From: Lachnospiraceae bacterium AC2029
GTDB taxonomy: Bacteria; Bacillota; Clostridia; Lachnospirales; Lachnospiraceae
Length of the DNA: 64,000 nt
Assembly: GCA_000703065.1 (NCBI GenBank)
Contig: JNLK01000001.1
Span: 744,001-808,000 of the forward strand
Reading direction: 5' to 3'
A program made the translations under genes and the position numbers. The notes beneath the pieces are model-generated. The model saw nothing but the letters and a program-made list of their open reading frames with translations, ran no database searches and was not told the DNA's origin. Of the stretch, positions 25,787-33,205 are shown piece after piece (the stretch's first letter is position 1; each line of letters starts with the position of its first letter).

Positions 25787-26803
25787 TCAGCTCACCAGAC
25801 CGTTCGGGCCCTCGGAATATCCTTCCAGGCCGCTCTGCAGCATGCGGAACACGTGGTTGCGCAGGCTCTCGGGCTCGAGGATGGTGGTGTCCATAGTGTG
25901 GTTCATTGCGAAGTCCACAGCCCGCTGTACGTCGGTTTTGGTGGAAACCAGGATATGTCCGTTCCGCATCCGGTTCACTCTCAGATCCCGACTGCCGAAG
26001 CACTCCACGAATTCAGACACTCTGTCTTCCGCGGACAGGAACTTAACGGACAGTTCCCTGGCGCCGCTCTCCTTCCGGGTCTTCTTTCCATAACGATTAC
26101 CGGAGGTTTCTGCCATTCTCATATTCGATATCAGATCAAGTCTATACATAAGCTCCTCCTCTCTTTCGTCCCTGCAGAACAGATAGTACCTTCCGTCACG
26201 GAGCTCCGTTTCATACGGCGTCACGGTACACTCCGTGAACTCCTCCTCCAGCCCCTCCCCGCCGACGCGGTAGAGCGGATACCGGAAGCTGACCTTCCTG
26301 TTCCTGGCGATTGATTCATTTATAATATCCAGCGTATAGAACAGCTGGCTGTTGGTGAAACGACTGTTCATCTCCTTCTTCACGAATCCGCTTCTCTTCC
26401 GGAAATACTTACTGGACAACCCCTCCAGCTTTCTGATCAGTTCATCCTTCTGATTGTCCGGAATGCACTCTGCATCCAGCACGCTGTCGATCAGAAAATG
26501 CAACTCGCAGTCCATGATCTCTTTCTGAAGATAGAAGCCGCTGCAAACCGCCTGTTCTTCCATCTCACCTGTATCACGGCAGTACACCAGCCTTGTCTTC
26601 TCACTCCACTGGATATCCATGCCCATGTCAATGAGATCCATGATATTTCTCTTGATGGATTTACGGTCCACAACCAGATCATACTCGTTTTTCAGAAGCT
26701 CCTCGATCTCCTTCTGGCTGAGGCTGTGATTCTCATCCGTATATCGCCGGAGAATATCCAGAATATCAAGCACTATCATTTTCTTAGACTGCTTCGTATA
26801 CAT
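25787..26803 (-). CDS. WYL-domain transcriptional regulator, copy 1
   Basis: 338 residues. An N-terminal winged helix (LDILRRYTDENHSLSQKEIE, VDRKSIKRNI) is followed by a WYL sensor domain (RKVSFRYPLYR, TPYETELRDGRYYLFC, YRLDLI) and a C-terminal WCX-like extension. WYL proteins sense nucleic acids or nucleotides and often control defence and DNA-damage genes. I start it at ATG 26803, nine bases after AAGGAGG. It is clearly paralogous to the regulator at 53490-54587. Its own promoter carries the shared GACAAATTTGT-type element, so it may be autoregulated. REP-like repeats flank it on both sides. Confidence 0.92.
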   Translation of the reverse strand: MYTKQSKKMIVLDILDILRRYTDENHSLSQKEIEELLKNEYDLVVDRKSIKRNIMDLIDMGMDIQWSEKTRLVYCRDTGEMEEQAVCSGFYLQKEIMDCELHFLIDSVLDAECIPDNQKDELIRKLEGLSSKYFRKRSGFVKKEMNSRFTNSQLFYTLDIINESIARNRKVSFRYPLYRVGGEGLEEEFTECTVTPYETELRDGRYYLFCRDEREEELMYRLDLISNMRMAETSGNRYGKKTRKESGARELSVKFLSAEDRVSEFVECFGSRDLRVNRMRNGHILVSTKTDVQRAVDFAMNHTMDTTILEPESLRNHVFRMLQSGLEGYSEGPNGLVS

Positions 26804-26838
26804 TTTCACATCCTCCTTCTTTTCTCTGTTCAAGTATG

Positions 26839-26869
26839 ATTCTACACGGTCGGTCGATACAAATTTGTC
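26839..26869 (-). promoter_or_regulatory. Island-type promoter 1 (WYL copy 1)
   Basis: GACAAATTTGTA, 13 bp, TAGAAT. The element replaces the usual -35 and is shared with twelve other sites in the island at the same or nearly the same spacing. Confidence 0.75.
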
Positions 26870-26942
26870 CGAGTTTGCATTTTTATCTATTTTTTTTCAT
26901 TCGATACAAAAACGAAGTAACCGAAGGTCGGTTCCGTCAATC

Positions 26943-27062
26943 CGGGGACAGGTGTGAGCGGCCAGGGACGGTTCTGGTTTGATCAGAACCGTCCCCGATT
27001 TGCGGGGACAGGTCTGATCAGGGAGGGACGGTTCTGATCGAACCAGAACCGTCCCCGAATTG
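26943..27062. repeat. REP-like palindromic repeat, copy 2, inside an rtcB remnant
   Basis: Two 60-bp units (26943-27002 and 27003-27062) of the same palindrome as at 25681. The block ends exactly where homology of the upstream rtcB fragment to intact RtcB stops, so insertion or rearrangement at this element truncated the gene. Confidence 0.85.
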
Positions 27063-27369
27063 ACGAATTGACCGCATCGATCTGCTGAAAAGGATACTTT
27101 CTGGTATTCAGCTTTGCCAGGGTCATCCCGCATCCGATATCCACTCCCACCAGACTCGGAAGGATGGAATCTCCGACGGTCATGGTGAGGCCGATGGTTC
27201 CCACCTTTCCCGGATGTACATCCGGCATAACCCGGATGACGCTTCCCTCTGCGCTGGGATGATCACAGATCCGCTGCGGCTGCTTGCGGGCGTAATCCTC
27301 CAGTGCATATGTTTCATTTTCAACTGTGTACACGATCGCATTCGTGTACTTTCCGTAAATTGTAATCAT
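27063..27369 (-). pseudogene. Truncated RtcB RNA ligase (N-terminal fragment)
   Basis: About 100 residues from MITIYGKYTNAIVYTV to QQIDAV match the start of the intact RtcB at 59850-60992 almost residue for residue, including VMPDVHPGKVGTIGLTM and GVDIGCGMT, which holds the first metal ligands. The catalytic histidine region is missing: the frame runs into a REP-like repeat. GAGG before the ATG and the whole leader upstream are still in place, so the fragment may be transcribed. No prfH remains here. Confidence 0.9.
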
Positions 27370-27404
27370 ATAGTTGTATTCCTCTTCTCTTTGATTTTTA
27401 GACA

Positions 27405-27431
27405 TAGAAAGAGCACCGCAAAGCGGTGCTC
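27405..27431 (-). terminator. Terminator or attenuator between leader ORF and rtcB fragment
   Basis: Nine-base-pair stem GAGCACCGC / GCGGTGCTC with loop TTT, followed by TTTCT on the minus strand. It lies between the small leader ORF and the rtcB start, the same position as the terminator at 61175-61200. Confidence 0.8.
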
Positions 27432-27462
27432 CCATCAAATCGGTCTTCAAAAGAAGATGGAA

Positions 27463-27531
27463 TTATATGAGGCCACCCTTTGCATAAGTGCTATTCATTT
27501 TTCCGTTTTTTAAGACCATAGTACCCAGCAT
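27463..27531 (-). CDS. Conserved leader peptide upstream of rtcB, copy 1
   Basis: 22 residues, starting MLGTM and containing NGKMNSTYAKGGL. AAAGGAGG lies five bases before ATG 27531. The same arrangement and the core NSTYA(E/K)GGL occur upstream of the intact rtcB at 61246-61335, although the surrounding DNA differs at many third positions. That pattern suggests selection on the peptide or on ribosome movement through it. It is followed by a TCTTC-TTTT-GAAGA hairpin and a terminator. Confidence 0.7.
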   Translation of the reverse strand: MLGTMVLKNGKMNSTYAKGGLI

Positions 27532-27597
27532 GGTGTCCTCCTTTCTGCCACGAATCACGGGCGAATAAACAAATGATTTTTTGCGTCAGCATTTACG

Positions 27598-27658
27598 AGT
27601 ATATGGGGCACGCCCCGGAAATTCAAGCCGATCGTGAGATTTTCACATTATCTTCACA
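27598..27658 (-). promoter_or_regulatory. Promoter and Pho-box-like repeat of rtcB leader, copy 1
   Basis: TTGAAT, 17 bp, TATACT make a good sigma-A promoter. About 15 bp upstream of the -35, the plus strand reads TTCACA-TTATC-TTCACA, two hexamers at 11-bp spacing as in PhoP-type response-regulator sites. The same direct repeat stands at the same place at 61439-61455. Confidence 0.7.
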
Positions 27659-27688
27659 CTGCAAAACCATCTCCGGTTCCGAAGCTGC

Positions 27689-29161
27689 TCAGTTTGCCAC
27701 AACCACATATGCCGGCTGTATCACCTCTCCATGATCCATGCAGCCCGGCTGAATGATCTTTTTCACAGTATTAGGTGGCATTTCGGGATCTGTCACATGC
27801 TCAACCGCATAATGATATCTGACATCAAACGGAACACCCGTACTCTCGATCAGCTCGATCCCCTGCTGTTCAAGGATCGCCTTTGTCTGATCGTAGATAC
27901 TGGCCATTCCCTTAGCGTACGAATTGTCCTCGCCGGAATACTTCGCCCCATAAGACAGGTTATTTATGACCGGAAGAAGGGAAGCGAGAAGCTCCAGGCG
28001 ACCACTTTCCTGTCCGCCCTGTGCTTTCTGTGCTTTCTGTGCTTTCTGTCCTTCCTGTCCGCCCTGCTCTTCATGCCGACTTCCGGTATTACCAAGCTGC
28101 ATCAACTTATCGGCCCGACATGAGATCAGATATTTATCCCCACTCTTTATACTAAACTCACAGATGCTGTTTGCATCGATGTCAATCGTTACTTCGAGAT
28201 CCCCCTTGCCTTTCAGCTTATAACTCTCCTTTTGCAAAGGAATACTCCCCTGCATCATCATCCTGTCCCCTATTTTTTCATATACCTTCAGCGTATAATC
28301 CGCATCGCCATTATCCGGTGCAGCATTGAGAAGCTTCATCTTTTTTAAAGTGGGAATTGTGTAATCTTCGTAAATCAATTCAAACATTTCATCCTTCCAT
28401 GCAACATAGAGCGGGTAAGGGGACAGTGTGTCAAGTACAAGGAAGTTTTCAACCGATTTTCCATCCAACTCACAGACTCCGCTCAGCTTTGCACATTGAA
28501 CAGCAAGACCGATCGGAACATTCCATTCGCCATAAGGCTGAACTGCATCCATTTTACCATTGGAAACACTTGCATTGATCCGCCCTTCCAGCAGTTGCAG
28601 AGTATCCGTATTACCCACAAAATATATTTTCTTTGCATTCGAAACCCCAAACATGGATTCCTTCTCGCGATTATCACAGTTCAAAATTTGACCATCAGTT
28701 TCACGCCAGGAACTGATAATATAAATCGCTAGTTTTTCGAGAAAATCATCGCTATATTCGTACTCACCAATCAGCAGATCATTGTCCTTCTCATAACCAA
28801 CCCAGAATATCCCTTCGACTCCATCATGAAAAGACAACGCCAAACCCATTGACAAGGTCTTTGAGATCATTCTTATAAGATCAATCCCACATTTTCCGGC
28901 ATATTGTAAGAGTCTGGTTTTATCTCCCATTCCAAAGGAATCCGGAATGCACAGAATATACCCCGGCTGAGGGATTCCTTCACGCTCCTCCAAAAAATGA
29001 GTGATATGATCAAACGCCCTGCGAAAGCTCTCCTGATCTGTGAAAAATGTATCCTCTCTCACACCCGGGGGCAGAATCGTATTAAGCTGTCTGGTAGCCC
29101 CGTTTTTCGGATATGCAAGAAATGCTTCATAATCCCGTATGAATACACCTACAATAGCCAT
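27689..29161 (-). CDS. Hsp70-like ATPase domain fused to GrpE domain
   Basis: 490 residues. The N-terminal part follows the Hsp70 pattern: YILCIPDSFGMGDKTRLLQY with IRMISKTLSMGLALSF in place of the classic EPTAAALAYG, then IYFVGNTDTLQLLEGRI and a substrate-domain-like segment (LVLDTLSPYPLYV, VTIDIDANSICEFSI). A low-complexity linker (QEGQKAQKAQKAQ) joins it to a C-terminal GrpE head of about 100 residues (LLASLLPVINNLSYG, GVPFDVRYHYAVEHV, VIQPAYVVVAN). The first phosphate loop of Hsp70 is not recognisable, so ATP use is uncertain. Such a chaperone plus exchange-factor fusion is unusual. AAGGGGGA sets the start at 29161; the gene begins inside the end of a decayed cobalamin gene. Confidence 0.8.
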   Translation of the reverse strand: MAIVGVFIRDYEAFLAYPKNGATRQLNTILPPGVREDTFFTDQESFRRAFDHITHFLEEREGIPQPGYILCIPDSFGMGDKTRLLQYAGKCGIDLIRMISKTLSMGLALSFHDGVEGIFWVGYEKDNDLLIGEYEYSDDFLEKLAIYIISSWRETDGQILNCDNREKESMFGVSNAKKIYFVGNTDTLQLLEGRINASVSNGKMDAVQPYGEWNVPIGLAVQCAKLSGVCELDGKSVENFLVLDTLSPYPLYVAWKDEMFELIYEDYTIPTLKKMKLLNAAPDNGDADYTLKVYEKIGDRMMMQGSIPLQKESYKLKGKGDLEVTIDIDANSICEFSIKSGDKYLISCRADKLMQLGNTGSRHEEQGGQEGQKAQKAQKAQGGQESGRLELLASLLPVINNLSYGAKYSGEDNSYAKGMASIYDQTKAILEQQGIELIESTGVPFDVRYHYAVEHVTDPEMPPNTVKKIIQPGCMDHGEVIQPAYVVVAN

Positions 29162-29436
29162 AAAAAATCCCCCTTCTTTACAATGAGTATAGAGAAATAC
29201 CCCGCCTGATCCGGGATGGACTCGATACCGGAATACACTCTCTCCTCCGGCATTCCGCAATTCTCCACCAGATAAGCCTTCTTTCCGCTTTCCGTTATCT
29301 GATATGCTATTCCGGGAGATGCTCCCCTGGCCGGGCAGGCAATGACATCTGCCTTTTCCATTATTCGAAGTGCTTTAACTGTGATCAGCTCCGGATCACC
29401 GGGGCCTACTCCCAGGCCATATAAAATACCGTCCAT
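29149..29436 (-). pseudogene. Internally deleted precorrin-2 C20-methyltransferase (CbiL/CobI)
   Basis: 95 residues. The start (GILYGLGVGPGDPELITVKA, ADVIACPARG) is the N-terminus of CbiL, and the end (YLVENCGMPEERVYSGIESI, GYFSILIVKK) resembles its C-terminus. The roughly 130 residues between are gone in frame, so the SAM site is incomplete. It is surely inactive. No other cobalamin genes are nearby, so it marks a site of past rearrangement. It overlaps the start of the Hsp70-GrpE fusion gene by 13 bp. Confidence 0.8.
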
Positions 29437-29492
29437 CATTTCATTTTCACCCTGATTCATTCCTGCCGCCCGAATGTCATAGTCCTTCTTGT

Positions 29493-30596
29493 TTATGCAG
29501 TAATCATCTTCTTAATTGTTCTCTCATTCTCCCTTGTGAACTCGCTTAGTTTATACGATCTGATACGTTGATTCACCATCAGCGGTTCTACAAATCCATT
29601 CTTTACAAGAACCTCCAGCCTGTTTATTACCGTTTTATTTGTCACTCCGATTTCACGGCTGACTTCAACGGGCGTAAATTCGCCCTTATACTTCTTCATC
29701 AAAAGAAGAAGCAATTCCTTTTCCCTGCCCTTTAAATGCGACAGGCTTCCGCTCACCTTATCCTCACCGGAACTCTCCGACAATTCACATACCTTATTGG
29801 AATACAACAATACCATACGCAAAAAATAGTTGATCCATACTTCTGGATGCGGTGGGTTGTTTCTTCCCGAATAGTAAAGCGCAGGCAATCCCATTTGAAT
29901 TGATTCATAGTATTCGTTCACGTCATATGCAAAGTATTCCTCTAATGAACCGATGCCGTTAAACCCATATCCGTTGACATCTAAAATGTAGCCGGATAAC
30001 AACCGTGCGGTTCTTCCATTTCCATCTTCGAATGGATGGATCGTCACCAACTGATAATGAACTATCGCTGCAACGATCAACGGATGATCATCCGTACTAT
30101 TCACATAATCAACCAACTCGTCCAATAATTCGGGTATATCACAATACTCCGGCGGAATATAATCAGGATTTCCGGTTTGAGAATCATACACGGCAAATAA
30201 CACGCCCGGAGGCATTGGCCCTCTTAATCCAATTTTTTCTTTGGACGCGCCCGTCTCAACACATTTCTGAACATCCAATATGAGTTTCTTTGAAAACTTC
30301 TCTTTCTTCTTTGCCTTCTCTTCCAGATAATTCAATGCAAGAAAATAATTCCGAACTTCCTGTTCCGGTTTAAGAAAATGCTTTCTTTCATCTCTCTCTA
30401 TCACTTCATCAACCTGGTTTTCGGAGAGGGGATTTCCTTCAATCTTATTTGAAGCATATGAGCTCTTCTTCTTTGAATTCTTACGCAGTCTGCCTGCAAC
30501 AGATCTCGGAAGTTTCACGGTAGAAACCCTGTATCTGTTTAGATCAATTTCGGTTATGTATTTTAGGATCTCATTGGTCAAAATCGCTTTAATCAT
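29493..30596 (-). CDS. Fic-domain AMPylase with C-terminal winged helix
   Basis: 367 residues. The Fic motif HPFEDGNGRTAR near residue 190 is complete. An inhibitory helix motif SNKIEGN (S/T-x-x-x-E-G/N) near residue 50 marks a class II, self-inhibited Fic protein. The C-terminal 80 residues form a winged helix (FTPVEVSREIGVTNKTVINRLEVL). Such proteins transfer AMP to target hydroxyls and are often regulatory. GAGGTGG precedes the start, and an extended -10 sequence TGTTATAAT lies 20-30 bp upstream, so it has its own promoter rather than the island type. Confidence 0.93.
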   Translation of the reverse strand: MIKAILTNEILKYITEIDLNRYRVSTVKLPRSVAGRLRKNSKKKSSYASNKIEGNPLSENQVDEVIERDERKHFLKPEQEVRNYFLALNYLEEKAKKKEKFSKKLILDVQKCVETGASKEKIGLRGPMPPGVLFAVYDSQTGNPDYIPPEYCDIPELLDELVDYVNSTDDHPLIVAAIVHYQLVTIHPFEDGNGRTARLLSGYILDVNGYGFNGIGSLEEYFAYDVNEYYESIQMGLPALYYSGRNNPPHPEVWINYFLRMVLLYSNKVCELSESSGEDKVSGSLSHLKGREKELLLLLMKKYKGEFTPVEVSREIGVTNKTVINRLEVLVKNGFVEPLMVNQRIRSYKLSEFTRENERTIKKMITA

Positions 30597-30613
30597 CTTC
30601 GAACCACCTCAAT

Positions 30614-30624
30614 GTTATTATAAC
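30614..30624 (-). promoter_or_regulatory. Extended -10 promoter of the Fic gene
   Basis: TGTTATAAT on the minus strand, about 20 bp before the ATG, with a perfect TATAAT. The -35 is weak. Confidence 0.55.
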
Positions 30625-30705
30625 AAAATGAAGATGATCCTTCCACTAAATCTACACTATTTTTTCACTATTTTTCATTAACGAAGAACATACGATTTTG
30701 CCCTC

Positions 30706-32094
30706 TCACACCTTTATCCTCGCCACCTTCCCCCATGGCGGTTCAACCTCCTCATTATTCAGCAGCCACAGCACGGGTATTCCCATCGCCAGATGCTCCT
30801 TCGGAAATGGGGCATATCCGTCCGTCAGGATGATGATGCTCACCGGCGGATCGTCCTCCATATGCTGATGTACATACTCAAAGATGATCTGGAAATCGGT
30901 GCCTCCGCCGCCCTTCGGCCGGATGATGTGGAATTCTTCTTCATTCTCGAAGGGCTGTGGTTCCACGATGGCCGCATCGAAGAAGCCCAGCCATCCTGCC
31001 AGTCTTCCATTGAACTGATCGATGGCCCCCTTCACCTCCGAGTATGCTGCCGTGATCATATCATCAGACATACTTCCGGAGGTATCGATCATGAAGAGGA
31101 TATTCTGAACCAGGTCGTCCTTGTCATTGAAGTCTGGAAGGTAAAATGGACTGTCGTCGAAACGCCGGTCCGGAGGCGTAAAGGAATAGTCCACGATCTC
31201 CTCCTGAACAAAGTCATTCAGGATCTGTCTCCAATCCGTCTGTGGCCGGCGAAGTTCCTTCAAAATCCGCTCCGCACAGAGAGGGATGAGCCCTCTGGAA
31301 TTCGTCGGATCCTGAAGTAGGATGGCATCGTGCGCATCCTTCATTCGCTTCACCCAGACATCCCTGAGGACATCATCCTCTTCTTCCATACCCCAATGAG
31401 AATGATCATCTACCGAGCTATTATTGTTCTCGTTATTATCTTTCTTCTTCCCCTGTTTCTTCTGCGCGCGGCCAGGAGCAAGACCTCCTCCGCTCCCTTT
31501 TTCAGGCACATCTGTACCTGAACCTCCACCGGAGCACTTCTTTGGCCTTCCGGAAGCTGTTCCATCTCCTTCCGCTTCTTCCGACTCATCTCTCCCCTCC
31601 CCTTCACCCGAGGGTTGCTTCTTCTTTCTCTTCACTCCCGTCATCACCGGCAACATTCCATACACCTGCTCTGCCGTCAATTCATACCCTTCCTGCCCAT
31701 TCGGTGCAATGTGCATGGCCGGCTGTCCCTCCAGCATGATGGATCGAAGATCCAGATGCTTGGAAAGCAGGATATTCGAATTCACCACGATATCACACGC
31801 GATATTGAAACGCTCATTATCCCGCTCGCCCTGCCGGAAGCAGTGCTGCAGGACCACGTGCAGGATCTCGTGCATCATAATAAAGTCCAGTTCCCCATCA
31901 CTCAGCTTCTCCAGGAAGTCCGGTCCGAAGAATATCCGCTTCCCGTCTGTGGCTGCCGTCTCACAGTTCTCATCCAACGCAAATACCATATGCATAAGAA
32001 GCAGCCCATAGAATCCGTGGTTCATGAGGATCCGCATTCTGGAAAGCAGCAGCCGCTTCATGTATTTCGTTATCTTCTCATTTGACAGATCCAT
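30706..32094 (-). CDS. Metallopeptidase-like plus vWA domain protein
   Basis: 462 residues. The N-terminal half has a zinc-peptidase-like HEILHVVLQH motif near residue 70 with ACDIVVNSNILL after it (DUF2201 style). A Gly/Lys/Glu-rich linker (about 150-225) leads to a vWA domain with the MIDAS motif DTSGSMS near residue 330, followed by GGGGTDF. It overlaps the MoxR-type ATPase gene by 17 bp. MoxR plus vWA pairs act as chaperone or insertion machines; versions with a metallopeptidase domain are known from conflict systems. It forms an operon with the MoxR gene and the large helicase, driven by an island-type promoter at 37040. Confidence 0.88.
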   Translation of the reverse strand: MDLSNEKITKYMKRLLLSRMRILMNHGFYGLLLMHMVFALDENCETAATDGKRIFFGPDFLEKLSDGELDFIMMHEILHVVLQHCFRQGERDNERFNIACDIVVNSNILLSKHLDLRSIMLEGQPAMHIAPNGQEGYELTAEQVYGMLPVMTGVKRKKKQPSGEGEGRDESEEAEGDGTASGRPKKCSGGGSGTDVPEKGSGGGLAPGRAQKKQGKKKDNNENNNSSVDDHSHWGMEEEDDVLRDVWVKRMKDAHDAILLQDPTNSRGLIPLCAERILKELRRPQTDWRQILNDFVQEEIVDYSFTPPDRRFDDSPFYLPDFNDKDDLVQNILFMIDTSGSMSDDMITAAYSEVKGAIDQFNGRLAGWLGFFDAAIVEPQPFENEEEFHIIRPKGGGGTDFQIIFEYVHQHMEDDPPVSIIILTDGYAPFPKEHLAMGIPVLWLLNNEEVEPPWGKVARIKV

Positions 32095-33205
32095 TCATCA
32101 AACTCCCTTTCTCCGCCAGCCATTTCGAAAACTCCGGGATCCCAAGCAGCAGCTTCTTATAGTCCTTCTCGATATACAGATAATCCTTGAGCAGCACCGC
32201 GGAGAAGTCCGGCGGAAGCTTCCGGGCATACCTGATGGAATTGGCGATCCGGTCCATTTCCGTCTTATGCTCTCTGGCATAAGCCGTCATGGAGGATGTC
32301 AAAGCGTACATGGCATCCGTATTGGTCGGCGCCTTCGGTTCCTTCCCGTCGAAGATATCCTCGATGGACGGAAGGGTCTTGTAAATGTGGTTCCAGGTCC
32401 GAAACTCCACAGCCACCCCCGTGCCCACCACACCGGCGATCATGGGATACATTTTATCGATATCATCGGAAATGCCGTTCAGCAGATTGCTCACCATTTC
32501 CCATGCACGGGGCGTGGGAAATGCCAGATCGTCCGAGGAGGAATCAAAGCCCATCAGATACTCCTGCCGGAAGGACAGAAATCCGATGACCTTCGGATTG
32601 ATGCCGGAGCGGACAGCCCACTGCTTCCACTGCTTAAAGCCACCTTCCACCTCAACATGGAGCAGTCGATTTGCCAGAGCCTTCGGCATCTTATATGCCA
32701 CCGACTTATCCGTCGTCCGGTTGCCCGCTGCGATCACGATGCAGTTCTCCGGAAGCCTGTGCTCACCCACTACCCGGTCCAGCGTGATCTGATAGGCCGC
32801 AGCCTGCACGGACTGGGGTGCAGCTGAGATCTCATCCAGGAACAGGATGTTGACAATGTCCTCCGAAGGATCCATCTGGAAGATCTGCGGCTTCAGCCAG
32901 ACCGCCAGAGTCTTGTCCGCATTTGACGTCGGGATCCCCCGAAGATCGATGGGATTAAAGAGCAGCAGCCGGACATCCGTCACCCGGACCTCCTTTCCCG
33001 TACTCTCCCGGATTTCCGCGGCGATCTCACGGACCGCCTGAGACTTACCGATCCCCGGAGGACCCCACAGCATCACCGAGGGGACGGTACGGACCGGAAG
33101 TCCCTTACTGATCACGGTGCTGTAGGATCTCGACAGCACATCTACCAGCTTCTCCACCGCCATGGCAGGAACGCTTGAAAGCTTTACACCCTTTTCTTCT
33201 CTCAT
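32078..33205 (-). CDS. MoxR-family AAA ATPase
   Basis: 375 residues. Walker A WGPPGIGKSQ near residue 50, Walker B ILFLDEISAAPQ near 120, and sensor 1 IVIAAGNRTTDKS near 160, the layout of MoxR/AAA_5 ATPases. The C-terminus is helical. It overlaps both neighbours (17 bp with the vWA gene, 4 bp with the helicase gene), so the three are translated together. By family knowledge it remodels or loads a partner recognised by the vWA protein. Confidence 0.93.
   Translation of the reverse strand: MREEKGVKLSSVPAMAVEKLVDVLSRSYSTVISKGLPVRTVPSVMLWGPPGIGKSQAVREIAAEIRESTGKEVRVTDVRLLLFNPIDLRGIPTSNADKTLAVWLKPQIFQMDPSEDIVNILFLDEISAAPQSVQAAAYQITLDRVVGEHRLPENCIVIAAGNRTTDKSVAYKMPKALANRLLHVEVEGGFKQWKQWAVRSGINPKVIGFLSFRQEYLMGFDSSSDDLAFPTPRAWEMVSNLLNGISDDIDKMYPMIAGVVGTGVAVEFRTWNHIYKTLPSIEDIFDGKEPKAPTNTDAMYALTSSMTAYAREHKTEMDRIANSIRYARKLPPDFSAVLLKDYLYIEKDYKKLLLGIPEFSKWLAEKGSLMNGSVK

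Noticed and set aside
25701-26003. Minus-strand frame running through the REP-like block into the WYL gene end
   Set aside because: Translation of palindromic repeat DNA plus an off-frame part of the WYL gene.
25681-27062. CRISPR-like array formed by the spaced GGGACGGTTCTG repeats
   Set aside because: Only two units per block, the intervening sequence is itself repeated, and no cas genes are present.
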